Positions 22,432 to 33,647 of a DNA stretch of 64,000 nt are shown in pieces (positions within the stretch are counted from its first letter, which is position 1; each line of letters starts with the position of its first letter). The translations under genes were made by a program, and so were the position numbers. Location: NCBI GenBank assembly GCA_025769875.1, contig JAGFNK010000091.1, positions 62,001 through 126,000 of the forward strand. The letters run 5' to 3'. Below the pieces are notes generated by a model. The model searched no databases. It saw only the letters and a list, made by a program, of their open reading frames with translations, and was not told the origin of the DNA. The DNA is from Russula earlei (lineage: Eukaryota > Basidiomycota > Agaricomycetes > Russulales > Russulaceae).

Positions 22432-25400
22432 ATGAGCTCTGCACCCGTCCCCGCTACCGATGACGCTGTCATTCATGGTCTCAACTATCCTCCTGATTTT
22501 CTCTCCTCTCTACCCGTGCTTCTTCCCCGTCCTGCCCCACATACACCCATCCGCGCGCTCTCTGCATCCCAGTTTGCGTCCATTCATCGTATCGCCACTA
22601 CTTCCCATGCTCCCGACCATGTCCTCTTCCCTTTTCTTCACGGCCTCGAAGGCGACAACGAACAGCAAAACGCTTTTTTCTCCGTCACTTCTGACGCCCC
22701 CGTAATCCCCCCTCGCTTCCGTGGCCTAATTTGGGTCGCGTGTGAGGAAGACGATACCCCCTCGAGTGACGACGAGTCGGATGTCATCGCCAGTGACGAC
22801 TCTGATGACGAGGCTGGGAGTGATGTTGGGGACATGGGTCATTCCTTTGAGCTCGACATGGACATGGACATAGATGCCGACCTCGACCTGGATCACAACC
22901 ATGGACAAGAAGCGCCTGGTTCCCCCCCTTCGACCTCCCCCTCCCCTGCACCTATCGACCCCACCTGTGATGCTCCAGACTCTGACGGTGCACCTCATAT
23001 GCACCCCGTGAAATGCCGTGCTCCCCGCATATATACCAACACGGCACTGGCTCGCGACCGGAGTGCCTCATCGTCGACCAGTTCGTCGTCGTCGTCCTTC
23101 CAATCCCTCAGCATGCCGTCACCGTCCACTCCCGCCACTTCGCTCGATCTCGACTCACCCCCTCCTTCATGTATACCTCTCGGGCCACCCTCCCCCGAGC
23201 CGAAGCCTCGTGTCGCCCCTCTCATCGCCTTTGGCTTCAAGCCCCGGGATCTCCTCCAGATCAATTCGGACGGAAATGCGGAGTTCGTCCACTTGAAAGT
23301 CCCAGACGGCATCTCACTGCGCAACTTTGAAATCCAACTGGTACGTTTTCCTCTCTGATGTATCGTCTTGGTCCTCCTTGAGAATCATTGGTTCCTGCGC
23401 CCCAAAAGGGTCAGGTGACCAGTGTGGGGATTCCCCACGATGACGACCGTTGAGACGGTTCGCCCCTGGTCACCTGTCAACGGTTTTAAGACAAGCCAAT
23501 TTGGGCGATTATTCATTCTTTGCGCCACATCCCAAAATGGAAATAACCGCGCATCCCGCAGAACGTGCGAGGACCGGTTTAGCTGCGGTGGGGTGTGGAG
23601 CAGCGCACCACCCTCTTCTCTTCTTCAACCCAATTTCATCCAATTCGTTTCTGATTTGATATTCCAGCCAATCTATGCAACCCTTTCGGACATAGTCGTT
23701 CACTCCCGCCGAGGTGCAACCAGGGCTGCCTTTGCTTTGGCCGAAAAATTTAAACAAGCTGTTGAAGCTCGCGCCGCATCCCGAATCCCATATCATGTCT
23801 TCGTACTTGATGCCACCCCCGCCGAGTTTCGCACAAAGTTGAGCCATCTCCTTGTGGGACCACATACAATCAACCTTGCACAGCGTGAGAAGGACGAGAT
23901 GCGCGAGCTGACTCGCGCTAGCGAGATCATCACCATCCATTCACCTGACCAGCATGACAAGTTAGCGGACAACCAACCATGGACTCCTGGCCTGGGTCAG
24001 GTCTTCCTTGGAAATGTCAACGATGTACCATTCTTGCCCGGGGACCCCTCGGGGCGAAATATCGACCTACTTGACAGCTCAGGAAATTCACCCGCGGATG
24101 GTATGGGTTACGATGTCTGTATAGAGTGTCGACTTCGCGCGCCACGACCCACCTTGGGCTTGCTTTTAAGTGCCCAGGAGCACCTCATGGAGCTCGAGCG
24201 GCGTTGGCAGGTTTCTGGTGGAAAAGGCCCGCGCCCCCCGCCAAATGCCGCGGCCATAGTTTACCTTCCATTCCCTTTACTTCCTGTTGCCGAGGAAATG
24301 ACGCTGTTCCTGGAATTTCTGGAAACTTTACTGAAGCCCAATAAGCAGCGTGGGTTTGGGCGACCTGCGAAAATACTGGTATGGAGCTCGGACGGATATA
24401 CCGAGAGCAGTGTGCTCGCTCTGTCGTTGATCATGTCGGTCCGTGGAATGACCCTTCCGGAGGCTTATCTCGAGCTCCAGGTGAGCCCATTAGCCTAAAT
24501 TTGAACAATTGGAGATTAAAAGATTGTTGATATAGGTGACGAAGAAGCGGAGCTTCTTTGTCTACGAGAGCGATGTTCGGCTGCTGAAGACCGTTGAGGG
24601 CAGGCTGGCACGTGATCGCTATGCTAAGGTGCCTTCCCCTCGTCGTTTCCTCTCCGGACCCGCGCGCACAAATTCCGTTGTCAACTCCAGCGCAATGTCA
24701 GCGTCCTATGATGAGACGGTAAATTCCCCCATAGTATCAATGCGACGGCCACGTGCAAGCACGAGCCCGTTGTTACCCTCGCTTGTGGATGATCACCAGG
24801 TCTGGTTTGATGATCCGCGCTTCGACGGCAGTTTCCCGAGCCGCGTACTGCCATTCTTGTACCTCGGAAACCTGTGAGTATCCCACTTTGCGTCCGTTTG
24901 ACAATTTTTTAAATCAGATTGACCACGCAGAAATCACGCAGCGAATGTGTACATGCTCCACGCTCTCGGTATTACGCATGTCGTCTCAGTCGGGGAATGT
25001 GCACTCATTCCTCCTGATTCTTCTACCGGAACGGCGTCCACACCCAGCGCAGCAAAAACCCCTAGCTTCCGTTGTGATGAATGGATGCTCAGAACGACGC
25101 GGCAGCCTGTACATCGAGGAGCGCGAAGGTCGCATCAAGGTTCTCGATATAAAGGGGGTATGTGACGATGGCATTGATACCCTCGAGCCGCAACTGGCCC
25201 CAATCTGTGAATGGATCGACCGGGCGCGTGAGCAAGGTGGCAAAGTACTCGTGCATTGTCGCGTAGGCGTGTCTCGCAGCGCGACTGTCACCATCGCATA
25301 CGTCATGAAATACCTCGGGATTTCTCTTGTCGAGGCATACCTTATCGTACGCTCACGTCGCCTGAGCGTATTGATCCAACCAAATATGCGCTTATTATAT

Positions 25401-25547
25401 AATCTCTGTGGTTGGGAAGTGAAGCTCGCGCATGACCGTGCTGCGGGTGACACAGAACGTCTGCGCACGGAACTCGCGCGTTGTGTTAACTGGCCTTACC
25501 TCGCGCGCGAGGTGCATCTCCTCAACGAGAAGTACTTACATATTTGA
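22432..25547 (+). CDS. PPS1: Pps1-like dual-specificity protein phosphatase
   Basis: Likely exons are 22432-23340, 23668-24480, 24536-24873 and 24931-25547, giving about 891 residues. The N-terminus is disordered, with an acidic Asp/Ser stretch (residues about 105-175) and Ser/Pro runs. The middle has segments I associate with basidiomycete Pps1 proteins: NFEIQ, SDIVVHS, REKDEMRELTRASEII, QVFLGN, YESDVRLL. The C-terminal phosphatase domain holds the Cys-X5-Arg loop in VHCRVGVSRSAT, LDIKGVCDDG with the likely general-acid Asp, and the IQPNMRLLYNL tail. Yeast Pps1 acts on phospho-Tyr/Ser/Thr and affects S-phase progression. The start is the ATG at 22432. Intron 1 is long (327 nt). The frame must shift by one base between about 25040 and 25115; the exon sum is one base over a multiple of three and no intron fits there. 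Confidence 0.85.
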
Positions 25548-26122
25548 GGCGCTCATCAAAAACAATTGCTGATGGTCTCTCCGTTTTCCACTGCTGCCCT
25601 TTGCTCTATGTTTCGCTGTATGTTTCCTTTGCCTCGACCCCGCTCCCCCGATACTTGTACCATGCGTTTAGTGTTCCTACCATCATCAGCATCATCTCTG
25701 CATACACCCGCATTCACGCTGCACAAAATACACCCGCTACCCCCAACGTACCTCTTACTCCTATAGTCTCCGGACACGCGCACATAATCACGCACTCGCT
25801 CTACTTGTCAGTCGCACACTGATCGCTTCCGTACCTCGTTGACCTTGTATGATGTTGGCTGACGGTTTACGTCTACTTATTATGTACTTTGTCTTATTGA
25901 CTGTACAGTATTTGTGATTATGCATACCGAGCCGGATAAATGGCGGTGTGGTGTTCTAATGTGGTCTGCCAGTGGCTTAAGCGTGGCAGCCAAACAGGTC
26001 CCCCAGGTACCTCGAGCAGATGACTATTCTGGGTTGGTGGTAAACCAACTGATACTTGTATGCGAGCACCCTTTGGAACCCGAGCCATTGTCCAATACTA
26101 CACCCAGCTCCGCGCAGAAACG
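25548..26122. other. Intergenic region between PPS1-like and YggS-like genes
   Basis: This holds the 3' UTR of the phosphatase gene and the promoter of the next gene. It is CT-rich and without a supported gene. An in-frame upstream ATG at 26060 could extend the YggS-like protein by 21 residues. Confidence 0.4.
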
Positions 26123-27104
26123 ATGAGTACCACGTCATCACCTCTTATCACTTCTGTACCCCTCCCTTCGCCCGAACGCACCGCGGAGCTGCACACGTCC
26201 CTCAGCGAGATCCGCGCTCGGATGGCTGCAGCCGCTGCACCCAGCTCATCAGGACGCTCGCCCACTCTCGTGGCTGTATCCAAATACAAACCAGCGGTCG
26301 ACGTGCGCGCATGTTACGATGCGGGACAGCGCGACTTTGGCGAGAACTACGCGCAAGAGCTCGTCGAGAAGGCTGCCGTGCTGCCCCGCGACGTGCGGTG
26401 GCACTTCATCGGCACGGTGCAGTCGAACAAGGCCAAAGCACTCGCAAGTAGCGTATCCTATCCCCTTCTCGGTTCCTTTTTTTTTTTTTTTTTTTTGGGC
26501 GTTACGACGACGACGACGACGACGTGGTGGTGGTGGCGGCGGCGGCGGGCGGTGATGTGTGTGCGGGTCGGGGAACCAGGCATCGAAAATTTGTACGCCG
26601 TGCAGACCCTCGCGAGCGCCAAAGTCGCGGACGCGCTCAATCGGCATCGTCAGGCGGACCACGCGCCCCTCCGCGTGCTCATACAGCTCAACACGTCGGC
26701 GGAGGAGGCGAAGGGCGGGATCGACGCGGGCGCGGAGGAACAGCTCGCGCGGCTCGCCACGCACGTCGTGCGCGCGTGTCCGCGTCTGCGCCTCGTCGGG
26801 CTCATGACGATCGGCGCGGCGGGAGGCGGAGAGGAGGACTTTGCGAAGCTGAGGGGGGCGAGGGATCGGCTTGCGCGCGTGCTGCCGGACGATGGCGTTT
26901 GGGGCGAGGGCGAGGGCGAGGGCGCAGGTGTGGATGCGATGCGATGCGGAGCAGAGGGAGGGCGGGCGTGGGGGAAGGTTGTTGTTGAGCATGGGCATGT
27001 CGGATGATTTTGAACTGGCCTTGAACGCAGGCGCAGATATAGTACGCGTTGGGACGGGAATCTTTGGCTCGCGGTCCGCCGAAGAAGGGCGGGCCACCTA
27101 CTGA
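26123..27104 (+). CDS. YggS/PROSC-family PLP homeostasis protein
   Basis: The family binds pyridoxal 5'-phosphate without known catalysis and buffers free PLP; bacterial YggS, human PLPBP and yeast YBL036C belong to it. Seen here: [10 protein letters not shown] with the PLP-binding lysine, [75 protein letters not shown] and VRVGTGIFG. Likely exons are 26123-26447, 26580-26896 and 26955-27104. Intron 1 (132 nt) carries an 18-T run plus ACG and GTG microsatellites. The last join (GTTTGG donor, GCAG acceptor) is the only one found that restores frame, giving 263 residues; a frameshift is the alternative. The minus-strand 282-codon frame here is a shadow. Confidence 0.85.
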
Positions 27105-27362
27105 AAAGCCTTAGAACTCAGACATATAATACAAGTGGATACAAAGTGGGTACGTGTTTTCTGTATCCCGCACAAGTGGACGAGCGGGACGGGACGTTTC
27201 ACTCGGATGCAGTACAGTAGTGCCAAAGTACATGTCAGTCAGCGTGTATCGTGTGCAATAGCGCGGGCACGATGGATGACCACCCTTTGATGTCTTTGTC
27301 TGATACTTTGCTATCATGCATTGCACATAGGAAAAAGAATCTTTGAATGCGGGTAAAAAGTT

Positions 27363-27445
27363 TGCCAGGACCGTGGATTGAACACGGGACCTCCAGAACT
27401 CAGTATGGCTTCAGTCTGTTGCTCTCCCAGCTGAGCTACCCCGGC
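27363..27445 (-). tRNA. tRNA-Phe (GAA), with intron
   Basis: The minus strand reads GCCGGGGTAGCTCAGCTGGG... and ends ...CCACGGTCCTGGCA. The acceptor stem pairs over 7 bp with G-T pairs, the D-stem is GCTC/GAGC, and the T-arm is CCGTGTTCAATCCACGG. The anticodon loop CTGAAG is followed by about 10 nt and then TCTGG, matching the eukaryotic tRNA-Phe layout with an intron after position 37. Removing 10 nt leaves a 73-nt tRNA. Position 38 would be T and pair 27-43 is A-G, both slightly unusual. No CCA is encoded, as expected. Confidence 0.9.
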
Positions 27446-29091
27446 ACATCAAAAAGTTATGTTGGTCACAATTTCATTGCTGTCAGTTTGGCTCATTGGC
27501 GCGGTACTGGGATGCCCCCCCCAACTCTCCCCAGGCTCTCTGTTGTGTGTACGCCTTGTTGATGGCCGCGAGTTCTCTCTCGTTTCCCCACTCTCGTGCT
27601 TGGTATTCGGTTTGTCCCCAGCGTACCGTGGGACTATCGCAATAGCCGAACCCACGCCGCTTTTCTTCGTGTAACAGCAAGAGCGAAATCTCTCACACGC
27701 CATGACATGAAATGCGTTTTGATGTGGTTGCAGTCTGTTATCGTATGACTTTCTCTCGAAAGTTTGCCTGCATACCTCTGTCTAGCCATTGCTTGATAAG
27801 GAGACATCAATGTTTCGTCTCGCACGACCCGCTGACCCTTAGAGACCCTACCCTTTGGCCTTCTCGTTATCACAGGCGTTCGCCATTTCTGTGGAGCCCC
27901 TGGGCGTGTTCTCCCATATGCGCCTAGCTTGCGAAAGCTTAGACAACATTTAGGTGTCCCCACAACCGAGTGGGTGAGTGAAGCGCTTTATCCCATGTTT
28001 CGAGAATCATGTTACTTATCACGTTGCAGGGGTCTTATTGTCTTATCGAGGCAATGTCGACTCGTTGACATATCACCGTGTCACATGTTCACTTCTGAGA
28101 GATGGAGATGACCCTACACAGTCCTCCCGCCACTGGCATGCGACACTTCTGATGATCCTTGCTCGTTACCTCAATCGTCAATTCTTCCCCTGCTCCATAA
28201 TATATCGGAGGCCGCTCGTATCCGTGGAATGACCGAGCATGGTACGGGTCGGTGACGAATTCGCGTGCCCTTCGTCTGATAACCCGAAGACATGGCGGTC
28301 ACGGAGATGAGAACAAGCCCTTCAAGGTCACCACGCACACAGCTTCATTTCGCGCTGAAAACGTAAGTTTGGCCCACAGAAGACACACATTCCCCGTTCA
28401 ACGCCATTTGTAGCAAGTCGAGCTCCGACCATAGCAAGGTGACGAGTTCGACGTGGGAGCCTGGGTACCTCGGACGTTGTACTCATTGTCAACATTCCTG
28501 CCTTCGTAGCCGGACTCACAACGACCCATTTCCTGAACAACCCCTCCATCTATAACAGGCGATTCAACTTCGGGCTGTTGATCTCTTCTCTTGACTTTCT
28601 AGGTTCAACTGGTCCAAATCTCGCCTTTTATGGGCATTCCGATAGGTTCTGAGCCTCTCTATAACCCCATCAGGGTCCTCCGTGATTGTGGTGTCTTCAA
28701 CCATCAGCGCAAAAATTCCCTTCGGCCGAATCTCCGCCACTACCCCGGTCAGAACTTGGGCCCTGCCATTCATCACCCTCTGGAGAATGATTAAAGCGAA
28801 CGGCCTCAACTCGAAGCCGCAGGGGGGAATGTATTCATCATACCAATCTAGGGCGGCAGATGCCGCGTGATTCAAATCTCCAATGCGATGAGAAGAGTGG
28901 TATATCCGATAGCCAACCCCACTTAACATGCCGTCCCTTCGTGGCAGGCTCACACCACCAACGTTTTCCCCTCATTTTTATCACTTACTTCAACCCTCTC
29001 CAGTCTTCATGAATGTGTTTCTACCCTACCCCCTTCCTTCCCTCAGAGGCTGAGGCATCACCCTCTGTATTGCTAACGTTATTTTTGCCTG
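27446..29091. other. Intergenic region, one weak minus-strand ORF
   Basis: No recognised gene. The best frame is 129 codons (28953-28564, minus), containing IYHSSHRIGDLNHAASAALDW and further on FALMVEDTTITEDPDG. Another minus frame lies at 28549-28328. They could be exons of an unknown minus-strand gene but no intron join was convincing. The right part is the promoter of the gene at 29092. Confidence 0.3.
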
Positions 29092-32000
29092 ATGGATAAC
29101 ATGTCCTCTGAACCATCTCAGGACGTTGGTGCGCACCGTATCAAGCGTAAGCCACCACCGCCATTTCCATACTCCGCGCGCTACCCAGAGCCAGATCCCA
29201 CCAACCCATTTGCTCCCCTTTCCGTTCTTCGAGATCGCACTGCAACACTCTTGACTTCAGCGTACGAATCCCCTCTTACGGTTCCAGACCCGACACCGGG
29301 GTCATCCAGGGTGCTGGACCTCGCTACCTTCATCACGCACTCGCGCAAGAAGTCAGCGGCGTTCGGGTTCCCATCTGGGGAAATCGGCCGGATAGGGCAT
29401 GCATCCCAGCTACGTAAAGGAGCGTCTATGGGCGTTGGTCTAAACCAATATTCGTCCGGACATGGAGTCCCAGCCGCGACCACCATTGCTTCCGCGACAC
29501 CTCGCCCGGGTGCGAAAGAAATGCAACGCCACGAGGCGCGGCGTCGCTCCCAGTCAGTGTTTGCGTTGCGTTCGGGCACGTTTTCCTTCCTTGAATCGCG
29601 TGGTGAACCAGAGGCCCATCCCAACGTAGAGCCGTCTAGGAGGCGACACTCGCTGTCCCCATATGACAGTCGTGTGAGTGTACTCACGTCCTCCTCGACC
29701 TCATTGGGGGGTTCTACACATCGCGAACGTAAGGGGAGCGAAGTCTCGGTACGACCGCGCTCCTGTGGAAGTTCATTCGTGTCCGCAACTTTGCTTGATG
29801 ATGTGCCCGAACATTTTGGCGAGGCGGTGCCATTACGCAAAAGTATGCATGTCATGCAGGTTGACATGCCTGCAATTCAAGGCTCAGAGAAACGTTCAGA
29901 GACTCCGCACACCCTGCCTCCCCCACCCCTCGAGAAACGGAGCCCGTCCGTATCTTCGATCAGTTCTTGGTCCCGCGACGCGCCCTTCTACCCTACTCCT
30001 TCTCGGCCACAGACTCCCAGTTCGATCCGAAGTAGTCGTCCTGTCTCCTTGCCATCAACCGCAGCGCTTTCATTTCCCTTTGTTCCAGCCAACTTCCCAC
30101 CCAAGTCAACACTCTTCACCGCTTCACCCACGGCGTCGTCCCTACACCGCGCCAATCCAATTCCATCCACCCTTGCAATCTCGCTACCATCCGGCTCCCA
30201 CAGGACTCCCACACTCCCAGAGGACTTGGATGCCTTACCTTTTCAGCTTAACCTCCGATTTCCGACGCAAGAGCAATCTGCCAAGTTGGGGCGCGAGTCC
30301 GTGGAACGTGACAGAGGCTTTGCCCGATTGCGGGCCCTTACGTCTAGGCCGTTGCCAGTACAGAGAGACAGCACCTCATCATCACTACGTAGCACATTGC
30401 GAGCAGCTGTAGAAACCGCAGAGAAACTTGCTGCTGAGGATGCTGCTAATGTCGCAACTCCCGGGGTCACTGTACCTCCGCAGGTCACAAAAGGACCGGT
30501 CACCTTATCTGATGACGCAAAAACGACATCCCTTATTCCCGGGACTCCTCCCCAGTCAAAGGAATCGCAAAAGTGTCCGTGCGTGGATCCGCAGACTGGT
30601 GGCGCGAGGTGCGGTATTAAGCAGCCATCTACCGACCTTTCTGTTACCCGTGCATTTTCACAACAAAACACCGACAGCGTCGCTATTGTCTTGCACATGC
30701 CTGGTGCTGGAGACTCTGCCCCACTCGTTCCCTCAAAGCCGGGAGAGCTGGAGTCTGCCTTCTCGCTGAAACGGGTACCAACATCTCTGACCTCACGCAA
30801 TGACACGGCTGCACGCAGTTCCTCAACGCCATTACCGTTGTCACGCCCACTGCCCAGCCCACCAACGATCACAACACACCCAGAGCCCATGATAAAGCTC
30901 TCACCCGCGCCCCACGTCCATGCGCACGACCATGAACCATCACATCCGCAACGTCAGAATTTTCCTCCCGCACCGACGTCATCGACGCACGGTGCATCAC
31001 AACCAATTTCCCCTGTTGGTCATGGAACGTTGTCTGAAACGTCCCTTAACTGTTTGCCTGCAGGTGCAGCTCCGCCCCGTGTCGGGCATGCGCCCACTGT
31101 GCCCCTTCCGCATTCCATCCCCTCTTCACATATCAGTCGTCATCCTCCGCCCCCACCTCCACGTTCCTTACAAACGACTGTAACGCCGTCACGTACGACG
31201 TCCAATTTGGCCTCGCGGTCTGCATCTTCACTTTCCTCTCATGTTGAAAGCATGTCGACGTTGTCTGCCCCTCACTCGCGGCGCCGCGACACCTCGCCTT
31301 GTTCGTCACTTGGACGACATAACCCTCATACACAAGAGCGATATGGGCACGCACACCGACGCGCGCTTTCAGAGTCAGGAATGACGGGAATGTTGAGCGC
31401 CGCACAGCTTACGCAAGCTGCGTGTGTACCAGTCGTACGCGAGAACGGCCTGCGAATTCAGTTTGGCGAGCTATGGCGTATGCAACGGACTGTGGTGCTC
31501 TTTATCCGGCATTTCTGGTGCGCCACTTTTGTCGTTGAACTTTCATGCCAGGGGTATTAATCACATCGCATGGTTTCGCAGGTGCCCGATGTGTCAAGAC
31601 TACCTCGCGTCTCTCATGCGCGACGTAGACCATGCTGCGCTCGCGCGATCCGGCGTACGCCTTGTCGTGATCGGATGTGGTTCGCACGGGCTCATCCGCT
31701 CATATCGCCGTACGACTTCCATCACCTGATGCGTGGGCTCCATCTAACTACGATCTGACAGAAATCTTCCACCTTCCTTACGAGCTTTTCGTCGACGCGT
31801 CGCCAGGCCAGACACTCTACCGTACTCTCGGCATGGGTCGAGTCCCGTCCGGCTCACAGAGAGCGCGCTCTTCGACGGAACATCCCGTGGGGTCATACGT
31901 GCGACACGGCGCAGTGAGCGGATTGGCGATGGTTGTTGCACACGCACTGCGCGTCGGGATGCCTGTGTGGGAGCGGGGTGGGGATGCCTCCCAGCTCGGC

Positions 32001-32449
32001 GGAGAGTTCGTGCTTGGGCCCGGGTATGTCGACTCTTTCCCTATCTTTTCCCATCTGATGTCCGACCGGGTGCCAGGCTCACCTGTACGTATGTGCACCG
32101 GATGCCGAACACGGCCGGTCATGCGCCAATCGTCGATGTCCTCGCCGCGGCAGGGGTGCGCGCCGCGCGAAGTGATCCTGGAGGACAAGGAACGGTCGCC
32201 GCTCGGACCATGCGACCAAGCATCAGTTCCCCGTTCATGCATGGGGCAGGCAGGCGTGATACCAAGGCGCTGTCCGTTGTGCGAGAAGAGGCGTGCGGCT
32301 CATGCGGCGCATGCGAGGCCTTGTGCAGAGGCTCTAAACATCGATTTGGAATCTACTGCCTCGGGAGAATGGAGCGTGGTTGTGACGGGCCAAGCAGTTT
32401 GAAGTTTTTTTCGATCGGATGTTCGGGTCGGGTATCTCTTTATCGGTGA
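29092..32449 (+). CDS. Large AhpC/TSA_2 (peroxiredoxin-like) protein with long disordered N-terminus
   Basis: Exons 29092-31517, 31582-31709, 31762-32023 and 32077-32449 sum to 1063 codons with all phases consistent. Residues 1 to about 770 are low-complexity and Ser/Pro-rich (poly-Pro and SSLSS patches), probably disordered and regulatory. A thioredoxin-fold domain follows: ENGLRIQFGELW, VVLFIRHFWCPMCQDYLASL with a Cys-Pro-Met-Cys active-site pair, VRLVVIGCGSHGLIRSYR, LPYELFVDASPGQTLYRTLGM, and CTYVHRMPNTAGHAPI near the end. This matches the AhpC/TSA_2 family (peroxiredoxin-like, FAM213/AAED1 type). Reported relatives are thiol oxidoreductases; the substrate here is unknown. The gene converges with TIF6 (207 bp between stops). 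The C-terminal 60 residues are Cys/Arg-rich and may be family-specific. Confidence 0.85.
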
Positions 32450-32655
32450 ACGATACGCTTCTCATATATGTTAATGTGAACCGCTGGCGCTGGCTCGCTT
32501 GCATAGTAGATAGGAATGGGACCCTTGATGATAGTCCAGCGATATCTTTTACTTGCAGAAGTGGGATAGATGCGATGAATAGAGTACAGGTATCGATGAT
32601 GCACAACAGCCCCCAAGGAATGCAGACAAAGAGATATCTACGGTAGCTGAAGTCA

Positions 32656-33566
32656 TTATGCCCAGTTGTCGATGAGCGCGTCGCGCATCTCCCCGATGAC
32701 GGCGTTCGAACTTTGGCCCTGAAGTTCTGTTGAGGTGCGAAGGTTCAGAAAGCTGATGCACGGGGGGGAAAAAAGTACGCACTAAACGTCGCCTCGATAA
32801 CACTAATCTCCGTCGCCGTGGTATCAAAACCGGTGAATGCGCACCAGTCATTGACAACAAGCCCGGCACCAATCACATCCGATCCTCGATTGACAGTCCC
32901 AGCCTAAGTAAAGAGGAGGGATGGACGTCAGGCGTGCCGCATCAGATAAAAAGAAAGAGAAACGGACGACTAAAGGAACCTGGAGTAGGCTGGACAACTC
33001 GTCCTGATCTTGAATCGAAGTCTTGGGATGGACAAGGCCGCCCTGGTTGGTGATCACGCAGTAAGAGCCGACGAGGACGTTGTCCGCGATCGTCTGTCGG
33101 AAGACCTCGACTTTGAGAACGTCCGCGATGATCTCCTCCGTCTCGCGGTCAACGTCGGGGTGCACCAACGCGACATGGTCGTTGCAGGCGATCACGTTGC
33201 CGAGGGCAGAGAGGCGCTCTTCCACGCGCTGAAGGGCGACGGCATCCGGAAGAGCATTTCGCAGGTGCTGTAGCTCCTGGTCCGTCGTCGTCGAGGGCAC
33301 GAGGAGCCCGTGGCGGTTGCCGGCAGTGAGACGGCCGACGATGCGCGTGCCGCCGATGGAGGTGTGCACGATGGGGATCACGTCGCCGAGCTCGGCCTCG
33401 AACGCGGAGTAGAAGTTGGTGCTGCCTTGGATGGCGACGAGGCAGTAGGCGTTCGTGAGCTTGGAGAAGACGCCGATCTCGCTGCTGTTTTCGAACTGGA
33501 GGCCTGACGGACAGATGGTGAGCGTGCATCGAAAAGGTTCGGAGATGTGAACGCACGGGTGGCCAT
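32656..33566 (-). CDS. TIF6: Eukaryotic translation initiation factor 6
   Basis: Four exons (33566-33557, 33503-32968, 32903-32783, 32726-32656) sum to 738 nt, 245 residues, the usual fungal eIF6 length. eIF6 binds the 60S subunit, prevents premature 40S joining, and is needed for 60S biogenesis in nucleolus and cytoplasm. Seen: start [81 protein letters not shown], the conserved [38 protein letters not shown] and tail [12 protein letters not shown]. Exon 1 is only 10 nt. Introns are 53-64 nt with GTGCGT or GTCCGT donors. The gene is divergent from NDUFAF7 with an 81-bp gap. Confidence 0.97.
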
Positions 33567-33647
33567 GTTGCGTGGTTGTGGAGTTAGAGGGAGAAAAGCA
33601 GATTTTAGGTTATCTTATCGAGGCGGAGTCGACGAGTCGCGTTCAAC
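33567..33647. promoter_or_regulatory. Putative bidirectional promoter, TIF6 / NDUFAF7
   Basis: Only 81 bp separate the two divergent start codons, so both 5' UTRs and core promoters must lie here or overlap the opposite gene. No TATA box is evident. The gap contains CGAGGCGGAGTCGACGAGTCGCG, read as short CG-rich motifs. Co-regulation of a ribosome factor and a mitochondrial assembly factor is an inference. Confidence 0.6.

Noticed and set aside
22726..23330. Antisense and alternative-frame ORFs over the phosphatase N-terminus
   Set aside because: They mirror Ser/Asp-rich codons of the disordered region; the sense frame connects to the conserved Pps1 segments.
26249..27097. 282-codon minus-strand ORF opposite the YggS-like gene
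   Set aside because: It is the antisense of clear PLP-protein exons, and its His/Pro/Arg runs come from the GC-rich and microsatellite sequence of intron 1.
29181..30890. Minus-strand ORFs of 215-228 codons
   Set aside because: They are antisense to the long disordered exon of the AhpC/TSA_2 gene, which has consistent splice phases and a recognisable domain.
33149..33556. 135-codon Arg/His-rich minus ORF over TIF6
   Set aside because: It is an out-of-frame shadow of TIF6 exon 2 caused by high GC.
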